Shown: positions 35,975 to 45,865 of the stretch, in pieces | How the letters are laid out: each line of letters opens with the position of its first letter | Position numbering within the stretch: the stretch's first letter is position 1 | Assembly: GCF_014651515.1 (NCBI RefSeq) | Contig: NZ_BMXA01000001.1 | Coordinates: 1,054,001 to 1,118,000 of the forward strand | Length of the DNA stretch: 64,000 nucleotides | From: Arenicella chitinivorans | Lineage (GTDB): Bacteria > Pseudomonadota > Gammaproteobacteria > Arenicellales > Arenicellaceae | Reading direction: 5' to 3' | Translations under genes and position numbers: made by a program | Notes under the pieces: generated by a model | Seen by the model: only the letters and a program-made list of their open reading frames with translations | Database searches by the model: none | What the model was told of the DNA's origin: nothing

Positions 35975-38900
35975 ATGGCCATGACAGAAGAAACCCTGGT
36001 TCAGGAAGTCACCGCAGACTACTTGCTGAATCAGTTGCAGTGGGATGAATCTGTTCTTGGCATGTATGAAAAGCTGGGTAAGGAAGGTGATTTAGGTCGG
36101 CTGTCAGAGCAAGAGGTGGTGTTAACCCGCCATTTGGGTGAGAAGCTGGTTGAGCTAAATCCTGGCTTGCCGGATGTCGCCTACCAGGAGGCATTGCGCG
36201 TGGTTTGTGAGATGCCAGCATCCACCAATATTGCTGCCGTGAATAAGGAGAAATATTCTCTTCATAAAAATGGCGTGGAAGTGAGCTTCCACAACGACAA
36301 AGGTGAGCGGGTAAAGAAGCGTCTTCGCCTGTTTGATTTTGATAATTACGAAAATAATCACTTTTTACTGGTCAGAGAGCTTTGGATTAAAGGTGATATT
36401 TATCGGCGCCGGGCAGACCTTGTCGGCTTTGTGAATGGCATTCCGCTGCTGTTTATGGAGGTGAAAAACGTTCACAAGGATATTCGTGCGGCCTATGAGC
36501 AAAATCTTGCCGATTACAAAGACACCGTCCCGCACCTGTTTTATCACAACGCCTTTATTATTTTGGGCAATGGCATTGACGCCAAGATTGGCTCCGTTTC
36601 CAGTAAATTTGAGCATTTCAATGATTGGAAGCGATTGAAAGAGAATGAGCCAGGTGTGGTTGATATGGAGACCTTGCTGAAGGGAACCTGTTCCAAAACT
36701 AACCTTATGGACATCTTTGAAAACTTCACCCTGTTTGACCAGAGCTCTGGCCGCTTGGCGAAAATCGTTGCCCGCAATCACCAATACCTTGGTGTTATCC
36801 GTGCAATTGATGCCGTTGTGAATCGAGGTGAGCGTTTGGGTAAGTTGGGGGTTTTCTGGCACACCCAGGGTTCTGGCAAGTCTTATTCGATTGTATTTTT
36901 CGCCCAGATGGTGCATCGAAAGCTGGGTGGCAACTATACCTTCATGGTTTTGACTGACCGGGAAGACCTGGATTCACAGATTTATAAAACCTTTGCAGGC
37001 TGTGGCTTAGTCGATAACGATAAAGACCCGTGCCGAGCGGGTAGCGGTAAAGACCTCAAAGCACTGATCGGCCAGCAAAAAGCCTTTGTGTTCACCCTCA
37101 TTCAAAAATTTAATGAAAAGGTAGACCCTGAAAAACCTTATTCCGAGCGCGACGACATTATCGTCATCACCGACGAAGCTCACCGCACGCAATATGGCAC
37201 TTTGTCGTTAAACATGCGCAACGCCTTGCCCAATGCCAGTTTTATCGGCTTCACCGGAACGCCATTATTTAAAGATGATGAGATAACCAAGAAGGTTTTT
37301 GGTGATTACATCTCTACCTATGACTTTCAGCGGGCTGTCGAGGATAAGGCGACAGTGCCGTTGTACTACGATGCCCGTGGTGAAGAGTTGGTATTTACCG
37401 ATGAAGATGGCAACGAGCACACGGTTGCCGACCCCAAAGGCATCAATGAGCGCATAGCGGAAAAGCTGGATGAGTTGGAAATTGAGGATGTAGACGTTCA
37501 ACAAAGGTTGGAGCGAGAGCTGAAGCGTGATTATCACATTATCACTGCAACCAGCCGACTGGATCAGATAGCACGTGACTTTGTGACTCATTATGCCAAC
37601 GCTTGGGAAACCGGCAAGGCGATGTTTGTGTGCCTCGACAAGATCACTTGTGTACGGATGCACAAATTGATCAATTTTTACTGGCAACAGGAAATTAAAA
37701 CCAAAGAAAAAGCACTTTTGTCGGCTACGGATGAGCAGGATCTAGCTTGGCGAGAGCGGCAATTGGCGTGGATGAAAGAAACGCTGATGGCGGTTGTGGT
37801 CAGTGAAGAACAAGGTGAAGTCGCCAAGTTCGAAAAATGGGGGCTGGATATCAAGCCTCACCGCCAGTTGCTTAAAGCAGGATTTGAACTGGCTGATGGC
37901 TCTCGACTTGACATGGAAGAAGCCTTTAAATCCAGTGAGCACCCATTCAGAGTGGCTGTCGTGTGTGCCATGTGGTTAACCGGGTTTGATGTGCCAACAC
38001 TTTCCACCCTTTATTTGGACAAGCCGTTGAAGGCGCATACCTTGATGCAAGCCATTGCCAGGGCAAATCGCGTAGCGGAAGGAAAGAACAACGGGCTGAT
38101 AGTGGATTACTGCGGGATACTGAAAAACCTGCGTAAAGCCTTGGCGACCTTCGCCGGTGCTGGCGACGAGGGTCATGGCGGAGGTGAGGGCGAAAATGAA
38201 CCCGCCAAGCCCAATGAAGAGTTGTTGGAAAGCCTGAACGAGTCGATCAGTTTTGTTGCCGAGTTTTTACGAAAGCATGATTTTGAACTAAGCCGGATTA
38301 TTACAGAAACAGGTTTTGCTAAAAATGCAGCGATTGCTCAAGCCAAGGAAATCATCAATCAAAATGACGAAACACGGAAACGTTTCGAGGTAATGGCCAG
38401 AGAGGTGTTCAACAAGTTTAAAGCCTGCATTAACGTGCCTGGCGTTAATGGCTATCGTGATATGCGCGATGCAATCAACGTACTCTATAAGAGTTTGCAG
38501 GCAGATAAAGAGAAAGCCGACATCTCCGATATTATGAAAGAGCTGTACGAAATTGTCGACGCTAGTATCGATACCACACATAAAGTCAAAGAGCCGAAAC
38601 CGGATGGTGATCGAATTTACGATATCAGCAAGATCGATTTTGAACGACTCCGCCAAGAGTTTTCTAGATCAGAGCGAAAGAATACTACAGTGCAATCGCT
38701 CAAGAATGCGGTTGAGAAGAAGCTAGCCCGGCTCATGATGGAGAACCCGTTACGTACTGATTATCAAGAGCACTACGAAAAATTGGTTAAGGAATATAAC
38801 CAGGAAAAGGATCGCGTTGTTATTGAAAAAACTTTTGAGGCACTGTTAAAACTGAATGAAGAGCTTTCTCATGAAGAGAAGCGCGCAATTAGGGAAGGCT

Positions 38901-39217
38901 TGGACGAGGAGTCTTTGGTATTGTTTGATCTCCTTAGTAAGCCGAATTTGCAGCCAAAAGAGATTGCCAAGATCAAACAAGTCGCCACTACGTTGTTGGC
39001 GACGCTAAAGGCAGAGCGGCTGAAAGTTGCGAACTGGCAGCAAAAAGAATCGACGCGTGACGCGGTTAAGCAGCAGATATTCGATTTTCTCTACGATGAA
39101 AGAACAGGGTTGCCCGTTGAGCAATATGAAGAGGATGAGATTTCAGATATCACTGAAAGAGTTTTTCTTCATATTTATAGAGCTTATCCGAAGCTTCCAT
39201 CGCCTATTTATGGTTAG
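35975..39217 (+). CDS. hsdR: Type I restriction endonuclease/translocase subunit
   Basis: Cleavage and translocation subunit, 1080 aa. The PD-(D/E)xK nuclease residues are Asp148, Glu162 and Lys164 (RRADLVG ... FMEVKN). The motor domain has Walker A GSGKS at 299-303 and DEAH at 400-403, with GFTGTP and QAIARANR further on. The C-terminal 300 residues are helical and should dock on the methyltransferase. AGGGAG lies at good distance before the ATG. It follows the DprA-like gene by 12 bases, so all five genes from hsdM form one operon. No frameshift or missing catalytic residue was seen, so the restriction enzyme looks intact. Confidence 0.96.
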   Translation: MAMTEETLVQEVTADYLLNQLQWDESVLGMYEKLGKEGDLGRLSEQEVVLTRHLGEKLVELNPGLPDVAYQEALRVVCEMPASTNIAAVNKEKYSLHKNGVEVSFHNDKGERVKKRLRLFDFDNYENNHFLLVRELWIKGDIYRRRADLVGFVNGIPLLFMEVKNVHKDIRAAYEQNLADYKDTVPHLFYHNAFIILGNGIDAKIGSVSSKFEHFNDWKRLKENEPGVVDMETLLKGTCSKTNLMDIFENFTLFDQSSGRLAKIVARNHQYLGVIRAIDAVVNRGERLGKLGVFWHTQGSGKSYSIVFFAQMVHRKLGGNYTFMVLTDREDLDSQIYKTFAGCGLVDNDKDPCRAGSGKDLKALIGQQKAFVFTLIQKFNEKVDPEKPYSERDDIIVITDEAHRTQYGTLSLNMRNALPNASFIGFTGTPLFKDDEITKKVFGDYISTYDFQRAVEDKATVPLYYDARGEELVFTDEDGNEHTVADPKGINERIAEKLDELEIEDVDVQQRLERELKRDYHIITATSRLDQIARDFVTHYANAWETGKAMFVCLDKITCVRMHKLINFYWQQEIKTKEKALLSATDEQDLAWRERQLAWMKETLMAVVVSEEQGEVAKFEKWGLDIKPHRQLLKAGFELADGSRLDMEEAFKSSEHPFRVAVVCAMWLTGFDVPTLSTLYLDKPLKAHTLMQAIARANRVAEGKNNGLIVDYCGILKNLRKALATFAGAGDEGHGGGEGENEPAKPNEELLESLNESISFVAEFLRKHDFELSRIITETGFAKNAAIAQAKEIINQNDETRKRFEVMAREVFNKFKACINVPGVNGYRDMRDAINVLYKSLQADKEKADISDIMKELYEIVDASIDTTHKVKEPKPDGDRIYDISKIDFERLRQEFSRSERKNTTVQSLKNAVEKKLARLMMENPLRTDYQEHYEKLVKEYNQEKDRVVIEKTFEALLKLNEELSHEEKRAIREGLDEESLVLFDLLSKPNLQPKEIAKIKQVATTLLATLKAERLKVANWQQKESTRDAVKQQIFDFLYDERTGLPVEQYEEDEISDITERVFLHIYRAYPKLPSPIYG

Positions 39218-39362
39218 TATGTTTAATGCACCGAATGAAGTTGAACTAACCTTAGTGTGATTTTGATATTATAGGTTCTTCGTTGTTGGGCTCTAAAAGC
39301 CTCGATGGTGTTTTCACCGTAGAAGCATTTTTATTCTTAAGCATTATTTTTATCTGACTACC

Positions 39363-40148
39363 ATGACCGAATTCAAAACCATCAAACTCGAGATTTCTGA
39401 CCGGATTGCTACCATCACCTTTAATCGTCCAGAGGCCGCCAATGGCTTGAATTTGGCGATGGCCAGCGAGTTTGCCGACGCGGCGATGTTGTGTGACGCG
39501 AACAGCGATGTGAAAGCTATTATTCTGACCGGCAGTGGTCGCTTTTTCTGTGCCGGTGGCGACATTAATGCCATGCAGGCAAGCCCACTCGGGGCCGGGC
39601 CTGGTGTAAAGCAAATCGCGGATCAATTGCATCGTGGCATCAGCACCTTAGCGCGCAGTGCTAAGCCCGTAATCGTGGCCGTGAATGGCACCGCGGCCGG
39701 TGCAGGATTCAGCACGGCGGTGATGGGCGACTTGGTGGTCGCTGCTGAGTCGGCGAAGTTCACCATGGCGTACAGCAATGTTGGTTTAAGTCCAGATGGG
39801 AGTGCCAGTTATTTTCTGCCGCGTTTGATTGGTTTGCGCAAAACCCAGGAGTTGATGTTTACTAATCGTATGTTGACCGCCGAGGAAGCACAGCAATGGG
39901 GATTGATTAATCGTGTGGTACCGGATGCCGAGTTGATGACTGTCGCGAGGGAGTGGGCTGCCTTGTTTGTTGCAGGTTCACAGAGGTCAAATGGCGCGAT
40001 TAAGACTTTGTTGTTGGCGTCGGATGCGAACGGTTTGGAAACGCAAATGGAACTCGAAAGCCAAATGATTGCGCGCAATGCCAGTTCGCCAGACGGTAAG
40101 GAAGGCGTGGCGGCATTTATTGCAAAGCGTAAGCCTGAATTTAGTTAG
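39363..40148 (+). CDS. Enoyl-CoA hydratase/isomerase family protein
   Basis: A 261-aa crotonase-fold protein. The oxyanion-hole segments are readable as GRFFCAGGDINAM and NGTAAGAGFS, and the third conserved block is NVGLSPDGSASYFLPRLIG. The Asp in SPDG with no Glu at the other catalytic position resembles PaaG-type isomerases more than true hydratases; this is a tentative reading. Probably acts in fatty acid or aromatic acyl-CoA degradation in the cytoplasm. It stands alone, immediately right of the defence island, and its stop is one base from the convergent imuB stop. Confidence 0.88.
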   Translation: MTEFKTIKLEISDRIATITFNRPEAANGLNLAMASEFADAAMLCDANSDVKAIILTGSGRFFCAGGDINAMQASPLGAGPGVKQIADQLHRGISTLARSAKPVIVAVNGTAAGAGFSTAVMGDLVVAAESAKFTMAYSNVGLSPDGSASYFLPRLIGLRKTQELMFTNRMLTAEEAQQWGLINRVVPDAELMTVAREWAALFVAGSQRSNGAIKTLLLASDANGLETQMELESQMIARNASSPDGKEGVAAFIAKRKPEFS

Positions 40149-40149
40149 C

Positions 40150-41634
40150 TTAAGCAAACAGGCCGTGCAGATACCATTGGCGATTACTTCGGTCATAAAA
40201 AATCCACACTAAGCGGCCATTGCGTTGCCGGGCAATAAAGTAGTCGCGGCTTTGCAGCTTGGCCCACCAGTGACTGCTGATTCGTTGCGGGCCATGAATA
40301 ATGTTCAAGCTGCCATCTAATAGCGGTTGTTGCGCTTGTTGGCTTAGTCGTTGTGGTTGTTCTAACAGCCACAGCGGTTCGTCTTGCAGTACTTGGTTGG
40401 CGGTGTATTGCGCCCGTGTCTCACGCATACTGGTAGTCTGCAGGGCGCTACGTCGGCCGTTGGCCAGCTCGGGCAGGTGCTCAGATTCCGGTACAACGCG
40501 AAACAGTGCGGTTGGCCCGAGACGGTTGCTGAGCTTATCAAGCAGTTGATTGAGCTGCTCGGTATCCGGTGATGGGTCAAACAGGTCGTCATTAAATAAG
40601 GTGACGGGCACCAATTGTGTACTGCTGAGTTCAATGCTCGAAAAAGATCCGTCAAGCTGTATGCTGGCCAATTTAAGTTGGGTTAGTTGTTCAAATGTTG
40701 CGATGGCCTTGTCTGTTGATGTCAGCAGGTCGCGACTGCTGATGCCAATAGTCACGGTTTTAAGTAACCGATTGTTCTGGTGGTAGAAGCGCCAGGTAAA
40801 ACTGCGGCATACGAGCTGACGTAAGAGTAAAAATTGTGCCAGATCCGTTAACAAACGGGTTAACTGTTGTTCAATCCACTGTAAGTTATGGATTGGCTCG
40901 GCAAAGTCCACGCTGGCGTGAAATGTCTCCGGCGGCGTGACGGCGGTTTGCGGGTCCGGCACCAGCCCCCAAAACTGGTCTAAATAATTCAGTAAGGCTT
41001 TGCCAAACCGAGCACCGAGTTCCGGGCCGGGGATGGTCTGTAAGTCCCCCAAGCTGTCGAAGCCGCAGTTGTGCAGTTTTGTAATGGTCTTATGGTCGAT
41101 ATCGAGATGCTCAATACTGGCACTAACAAGCTCACTGGCAGTGTGACGGCGTAAGCGCGGGTCGGGCGTAAAACTGGCGACGTAGGCTGATTTTGGTGTG
41201 TCAGAAACGCCGTAGGATGCGGTAATCTTAAAGCTGAATAAGTCGTTATTAATTAAGTTATGAATGTGTTCTAAGCTTTTGAATAAGCTTATACTTTTTC
41301 CGATTTCAAGCAGTAGTGTGTGGTCATTGTAAATGCTGACCATGGACGTGAATCGATACGCCCAGTGACTGAGGCGCGTTAGTTTTTCGTCCTCTTTTTC
41401 AGGGGCGCGCTCCAGTATCTCTAAGTCAGCGTTCAGCATCAGGGCATGATTGACGCTCATTCCAGCCTGAATACCCGCGCGTTGAGCTGCGTGATTACAC
41501 TGCCAAATTTGATGTTGCCAACTGATCGCTGCAGCCTGCTCTGCATTCACCGCCACGCCCAAACTGTTGAGCGACAGATGGGTCAAGCGAATACAAAACC
41601 AGGTGTTTCCTGAGTGCGATGAACTGTTGGGCAT
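40150..41634 (-). CDS. imuB: ImuB, Y-family polymerase-like mutagenesis protein
   Basis: A 494-aa protein of the ImuB group, a Y-family fold that acts as scaffold in damage-induced mutagenesis and is not itself a polymerase. The N-terminal block where active Y-family enzymes have the first catalytic Asp reads FCIRLTHLSLN, without the acid, as expected for ImuB. The little-finger-like region and the C-terminal SRDYFIARQRNGRLVWIFYD segment match the family. It starts six bases after imuA with GTGAG as ribosome-binding site. The third partner, DnaE2, is not encoded beside it: the next gene converges from the other strand. Confidence 0.88.
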   Translation of the reverse strand: MPNSSSHSGNTWFCIRLTHLSLNSLGVAVNAEQAAAISWQHQIWQCNHAAQRAGIQAGMSVNHALMLNADLEILERAPEKEDEKLTRLSHWAYRFTSMVSIYNDHTLLLEIGKSISLFKSLEHIHNLINNDLFSFKITASYGVSDTPKSAYVASFTPDPRLRRHTASELVSASIEHLDIDHKTITKLHNCGFDSLGDLQTIPGPELGARFGKALLNYLDQFWGLVPDPQTAVTPPETFHASVDFAEPIHNLQWIEQQLTRLLTDLAQFLLLRQLVCRSFTWRFYHQNNRLLKTVTIGISSRDLLTSTDKAIATFEQLTQLKLASIQLDGSFSSIELSSTQLVPVTLFNDDLFDPSPDTEQLNQLLDKLSNRLGPTALFRVVPESEHLPELANGRRSALQTTSMRETRAQYTANQVLQDEPLWLLEQPQRLSQQAQQPLLDGSLNIIHGPQRISSHWWAKLQSRDYFIARQRNGRLVWIFYDRSNRQWYLHGLFA

Positions 41635-41640
41635 GATAAC

Positions 41641-42468
41641 TCACTGCACGTTTGGTAAGGCAGATAAGGAGGCCAGTACCGTTACGGAGGCTTGCTGCCA
41701 TGACTGATGATGAGTCTCCAATTGGGCGGGTAGTCGTGGTGCCTGAATCCCGTTCTTCTGTGGCAACAGGTGTGCTGGCAGACGTTGCCAGTTCTCGTAA
41801 TGTGGTGGCAGCAATAATGTGCATTGTTGCCCGCCCCAGCCATTGGGTTGTTTCAGGATGTGTAATTTGAGCCTGCTGAAAGAATCTGACTGCAGGCGCA
41901 CACGCAGACCGGCGGCTGAGGATTGTTTAAGACAATCGCTGTGTCGGAATAAAACATGCCAAGTATTGGTGCTTTCGGCCGCTAGCTGCAAGCGCCGTAA
42001 TTCTCGCGTGTTTAAATTATAATTCCCAGTCCAGCAGAAAACGGCGGCACAGCAATCCGCAAGGAGACTCTGCTCCGCAGACCATAGAATGTCCTGAATA
42101 TTGTTGAGCTGTAAAATGGTTAATTGGCTGACGTTGACCTTTGCTTTTTCAAATGCGGGCGCAAAAGGTAGGAAGGGTGGGGCAATCCACATAATGGTTT
42201 GTTGAGGATGGCGCTGTTGTAAGGCGCGCAGGGCGGGCATGAGTAATCGTAATTCCCCCAGTCCGGCTTGCGACAAGCCCAGCTCGGTGATGCTGTTGGT
42301 TGGCCAGCCTTGCCCATGTAATTGCTGGTTGAGTGCGGTAAACCCAGTGTCCAGAGTGCGTGACTGCCTAGTTTGGGGTTTTTGCGTGCCACGCCACAGT
42401 TTGCCGCTGCGCTGAATGGCATTAAGGCTGGGTTTTGAATCAGTTGATTTGCTGTCATGGTTCGGCAT
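41641..42468 (-). CDS. imuA: ImuA, RecA-like mutagenesis protein
   Basis: A RecA-fold partner of ImuB. The segment LDTGFTALNQQLHGQGWPTNSITELGL corresponds to the start of the RecA/SulA-like core, and the family's usual GxGE-type loop appears as GLGELRLL. I use ATG 42468 (275 aa) in place of one 22 codons upstream, because a TATACT -10 element at 42475-42480 puts the transcript start at about 42468. In other bacteria imuA-imuB is induced by LexA; I see no clear LexA box here. Confidence 0.85.
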   Translation of the reverse strand: MPNHDSKSTDSKPSLNAIQRSGKLWRGTQKPQTRQSRTLDTGFTALNQQLHGQGWPTNSITELGLSQAGLGELRLLMPALRALQQRHPQQTIMWIAPPFLPFAPAFEKAKVNVSQLTILQLNNIQDILWSAEQSLLADCCAAVFCWTGNYNLNTRELRRLQLAAESTNTWHVLFRHSDCLKQSSAAGLRVRLQSDSFSRLKLHILKQPNGWGGQQCTLLLPPHYENWQRLPAHLLPQKNGIQAPRLPAQLETHHQSWQQASVTVLASLSALPNVQ

Positions 42469-42474
42469 ACCCAA

Positions 42475-42504
42475 AGTATAGTATGAATAATGTACAAAAT
42501 TCAA
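42475..42504 (-). promoter_or_regulatory. Candidate promoter of imuA-imuB, leaderless
   Basis: On the minus strand TTGAAT (42499-42504), 18-base spacer, TATACT (42475-42480). The predicted transcript start falls on or beside the ATG at 42468. No CTG-N10-CAG LexA box overlaps it. Confidence 0.4.
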
Positions 42505-42616
42505 ATGGCGCAGAAGTTTATTGTACTGCGGCAAGCAAGTCCGCAGAATGGATATTTTAAATTGTTTATAATCAGTAGCTTAAGTTAATTTTTTGAACTG
42601 AAATACAGGGTAGAAA

Positions 42617-42643
42617 CTGGCTAAGCCTGAAACGCTTAGCCAG
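42617..42643 (-). terminator. Terminator behind the CBS-domain gene
   Basis: Perfect ten-base arms CTGGCTAAGC (42617-42626) and GCTTAGCCAG (42634-42643) with a seven-base loop, 29 bases past the CBS gene stop on the minus strand, followed by TTTCTACCC. The T-run is short. Confidence 0.6.
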
Positions 42644-42672
42644 ATCGAAAGAGCGTGAGTCGAACAGAGAAA

Positions 42673-43083
42673 TTATTCGGTGTCAGTAGCAAAGTCCTTA
42701 ACGCCGCGCAGGAGTTGGCGGCAAGTGACTTGACCAATCAACATGCCGTCATCTTGTATCACCGGTCGGCGACGATGTTTGTGCAGCATCATGTCGGTGG
42801 CAACATCCACGATATTATCACTTAACTTGACTGAAATGACTTCACGCGTCATGTATTCCGAGACCTTGCCAACCGGGCTTTTATTGTACGTGGCGCCAAG
42901 AATCGCGCGCAGGCAATCGAGTTCGGAGAGAATGCCAACCAAGTAGCCGCCATCATTGACCACACATGCGCCGGACACGCGGTATACCAGCAGTTGATGA
43001 ATGGCCTCAAAAATATCGTCTTCCGGTTTGACCTTTACCGGGTCGGTAGACATGTAATCTTTCATTTCTACAGAACGTAACAT
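42673..43083 (-). CDS. CBS-domain pair protein
   Basis: A 136-aa cytoplasmic protein made only of two CBS motifs. The first is about residues 8-65 (MSTDPVKVKPEDDIFEA, ending LVGILSELDCLRA) and the second about 75-130 (YMTREVISVKLSDNIVDVA, ending LIGQVTCRQLL). Such Bateman modules bind adenosine nucleotides and usually regulate a partner enzyme or transporter; the partner is unknown. AGGAGAG precedes the ATG. It has its own terminator and probably its own promoter in the 260 bases upstream; neighbours imuA and ppsA give no clear functional link. Confidence 0.88.
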   Translation of the reverse strand: MLRSVEMKDYMSTDPVKVKPEDDIFEAIHQLLVYRVSGACVVNDGGYLVGILSELDCLRAILGATYNKSPVGKVSEYMTREVISVKLSDNIVDVATDMMLHKHRRRPVIQDDGMLIGQVTCRQLLRGVKDFATDTE

Positions 43084-43343
43084 TGCTCTCTCCTAACACA
43101 AATTTCAATCACGCACGGAATGCGGTGCGCCACACGCTGACGTTAAGTAGTCTCAAGTTCGCGGCCATCTAAATTGGCTTGGGGCTGCGATGAACCTACA
43201 GTACAAACATACCATAATTTAGAAAAAGCGCTATTGGGACGCACTAATGGCCATATGAGCGTGCCAGCGTCGGAAGAGGGGAATGAAGCGCAAAGCGCCC
43301 GCGTTCGTCCCTGAACACGGTATAAACAAGGCGCTGAGTGTGT

Positions 43344-45728
43344 CTATTTTCCGAGCTTGGCTAGCCGTTCCCAGGTTTCAACCACAGAGTCCGGGTTCAG
43401 CGACACAGAGTCGATACCTTGTTGGAATAGCCACTCAGCTAGGTCTGGGTGATCGCTTGGGCCTTGGCCACAGATGCCGATGTATTTGTTCGCTTTGTTA
43501 CACGCGTCAATGGCCATCGACAGCATTTTCTTAACCGCCGGATTCCGTTCGTCAAACAAATGCGACACAATGCCTGAGTCACGGTCTAGGCCCAAAGTAA
43601 GCTGCGTCATATCGTTTGAGCCAATTGAGAAGCCATCAAAATACTCAAGGAACTCATCCGCCAGTACTGCATTGGCTGGTAGCTCGCACATCATGATGAT
43701 TTTAAGACCATTTTCGCCACGTTTGAGACCATTTTTAGCCAGTAATTCAATGACTTGAGCAGCTTCGTCAGTGGTGCGAACAAATGGGATCATGATCTCA
43801 ATATTAGTCAGACCCATTTCATCTCGTACGTATTTCACGGCCTGACATTCCAGCTCAAAGCAATCCTGCATGCTCGGTGCAATGTAACGTGATGCGCCAC
43901 GAAAGCCCAGCATCGGGTTTTCTTCGTTTGGCTCATAGTCGTGACCACCAACCATGTGCGCGTATTCATTTGATTTGAAGTCCGACAGGCGCACGATGAC
44001 GCGTTTTGGGCTGAATGCGCAGCCGAGGGTTGCGATGCCTTCCGCCAGCTTCTTCACGAAAAAGTCGGTTGGTGAATCGTAGCCAGCCATGTATTCATCG
44101 ATAATGGCTTTAACATCCGCAGACTGACGATCATACTCAATCAGTGCTTTTGGATGCACACCGATCATACGGTTAATAATGAATTCAAGGCGCGCGAGAC
44201 CAATGCCTTCGTGTGGCAGTTGTGCAAACGTGAAGGCGCGATCTGGGTTGCCGACGTTCTGCATGATTTTGAACGGAATCTCCGGCATTTTATCCAGCTC
44301 GGTGACTTGCTCTTCAAACTCAAGTTCGCCAGCATAGATATAGCCGGTGTCGCCTTCAGCGCAAGACACAGTCACTTCAGCGCCATCATCCAACTTTTCA
44401 GTGGCATCGCCACAGCCGACCACTGCTGCAACGCCAAGTTCACGTGCAATAATGGCAGCATGGCAGGTACGACCACCGCGATTGGTGACGATCGCTGCGG
44501 CACGTTTCATGACGGGTTCCCAGTCTGGGTCGGTCATGTCGGTGACTAGGATGTCACCTTCCTGAACGATGTCCATCTGATCAATATTCAGTACTTTACG
44601 TACTTTGCCAGAAGCAATGCGCTGACCAATGGCGCGGCCCTCGGCTAAGATGGCGCTGTGGTCTTTGAGAATGTAATTCACCTTTTTAGTCGCATCCGAT
44701 TGACTGGCCACGGTTTCAGGACGAGCCTGAACGATGTACAGCTGTTGATCATCGCCATCTTTAGCCCATTCGATATCCATCGGACGACCGTAATGCTGTT
44801 CGATGATCAGCGCTTGCCGCGCCAGCGATTCGACGTCGGCGTCGGAGATGGAAAACCGCTGGCGGTCCGTTGAGTCGACGTCCACAGTATTAACCGAACG
44901 CCCAGCGGTGGTGTCATTCGAGTACACCATTTTGATCAGTTTGCTGCCCAGGTTACGGCGTACTACCGCAGGACGCTCGGCACGCAACGTTGGCTTATGC
45001 ACGTAGAATTCGTCAGGGTTCACCGAACCTTGAACGACCGTTTCGCCCAAGCCATACGATGAGGTGACAAACACCACGTCATCAAAGCCCGATTCGGTGT
45101 CCAATGTAAACATGACGCCCGCCGCACCGGTTTCGCTTCGAACCATACGCTGGATACCCGCGGACAGCGCGACATTTTCGTGCGCATAGCCCTGATGCAC
45201 GCGATACGAGATAGCACGATCATTAAACAGCGAGGCGAAGACTTCGTGTACCGCATATTTAACTGCGGCCAAGCCTTCAATATTTAGGAAAGTTTCCTGT
45301 TGACCCGCAAAAGATGCGTCCGGTAAGTCTTCGGCTGTGGCTGACGAGCGTACCGCCACTTTCAAGTTCTCGTTGCCCGCTTGCATTTCGATAAACGCCG
45401 CTTCCAGCGCTTTATCAAATGCGGCAGGGAAGGGGGTTTCGATAATCCAACGGCGAATATCGCTACCTGCTTTAGTTAGATCTTCGATATTGTCGACATC
45501 CAGTGCATCCAAACGCGCATTGATTTTTTTATCCAGGCCATCCGTGGCGAGAAACTCGCGATACGCGTGTGCAGTGGTTGCAAAACCGTTTGGAACGGAG
45601 ACACCAAGTGACGTTAAATTCGCGATCATCTCGCCTAATGAGGCATTCTTGCCCCCGACGCGTTCTACATCGTTTATAGTAAGATGATCGAACGCGATGA
45701 TGTACTCATTAGAGCTGTTCGTGTTCAA
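43344..45728 (-). CDS. ppsA: Phosphoenolpyruvate synthase
   Basis: Converts pyruvate, ATP and water to phosphoenolpyruvate for gluconeogenesis. The N-terminal ATP-grasp part opens with [28 protein letters not shown]; the phosphohistidine is His423 in [15 protein letters not shown]; the C-terminal barrel ends with [12 protein letters not shown] choose TTG 45728, preceded by GGGGA, giving 794 aa against 792 in E. coli and His423 against His421. A frame with ATG 45851 adds 41 residues of unrelated sequence. Divergent from ppsR, whose product switches this enzyme by phosphorylation. Together with malic enzyme and pyruvate dehydrogenase it sets the fate of pyruvate. Confidence 0.95.
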   Translation of the reverse strand: MNTNSSNEYIIAFDHLTINDVERVGGKNASLGEMIANLTSLGVSVPNGFATTAHAYREFLATDGLDKKINARLDALDVDNIEDLTKAGSDIRRWIIETPFPAAFDKALEAAFIEMQAGNENLKVAVRSSATAEDLPDASFAGQQETFLNIEGLAAVKYAVHEVFASLFNDRAISYRVHQGYAHENVALSAGIQRMVRSETGAAGVMFTLDTESGFDDVVFVTSSYGLGETVVQGSVNPDEFYVHKPTLRAERPAVVRRNLGSKLIKMVYSNDTTAGRSVNTVDVDSTDRQRFSISDADVESLARQALIIEQHYGRPMDIEWAKDGDDQQLYIVQARPETVASQSDATKKVNYILKDHSAILAEGRAIGQRIASGKVRKVLNIDQMDIVQEGDILVTDMTDPDWEPVMKRAAAIVTNRGGRTCHAAIIARELGVAAVVGCGDATEKLDDGAEVTVSCAEGDTGYIYAGELEFEEQVTELDKMPEIPFKIMQNVGNPDRAFTFAQLPHEGIGLARLEFIINRMIGVHPKALIEYDRQSADVKAIIDEYMAGYDSPTDFFVKKLAEGIATLGCAFSPKRVIVRLSDFKSNEYAHMVGGHDYEPNEENPMLGFRGASRYIAPSMQDCFELECQAVKYVRDEMGLTNIEIMIPFVRTTDEAAQVIELLAKNGLKRGENGLKIIMMCELPANAVLADEFLEYFDGFSIGSNDMTQLTLGLDRDSGIVSHLFDERNPAVKKMLSMAIDACNKANKYIGICGQGPSDHPDLAEWLFQQGIDSVSLNPDSVVETWERLAKLGK

Positions 45729-45807
45729 TGGAAAATCCCCATCTGGATTGAAAAATTCGTGGAACCAGAGTTTACCACGCGTGATAGCGAGAACAAATCG
45801 TGAACTG

Positions 45808-45820
45808 AATACTGAGTATT
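45808..45820. promoter_or_regulatory. Palindrome between ppsA and ppsR, candidate operator
   Basis: AATACT (45808-45813), central G, AGTATT (45815-45820): a perfect 13-base palindrome midway in the divergent intergenic region, placed to affect either gene. The cognate regulator is unknown, and it could be chance in AT-rich DNA. Confidence 0.25.
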
Positions 45821-45865
45821 GTTCAATCCGTGTCTCGTTGAAATTAAACACCTTGCAAGAGCACT

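Noticed and set aside
39218-39362. Possible right-hand attachment site of the island
   Set aside because: I found no sequence here matching the bases after the ssb terminator, so no direct repeat can be claimed.
42526-42546. CTGCGG/CCGCAG hairpin near the longest possible imuA start
   Set aside because: Six pairs only, no T-run and no clear gene for it to terminate; it was used only as weak support for the inner imuA start.
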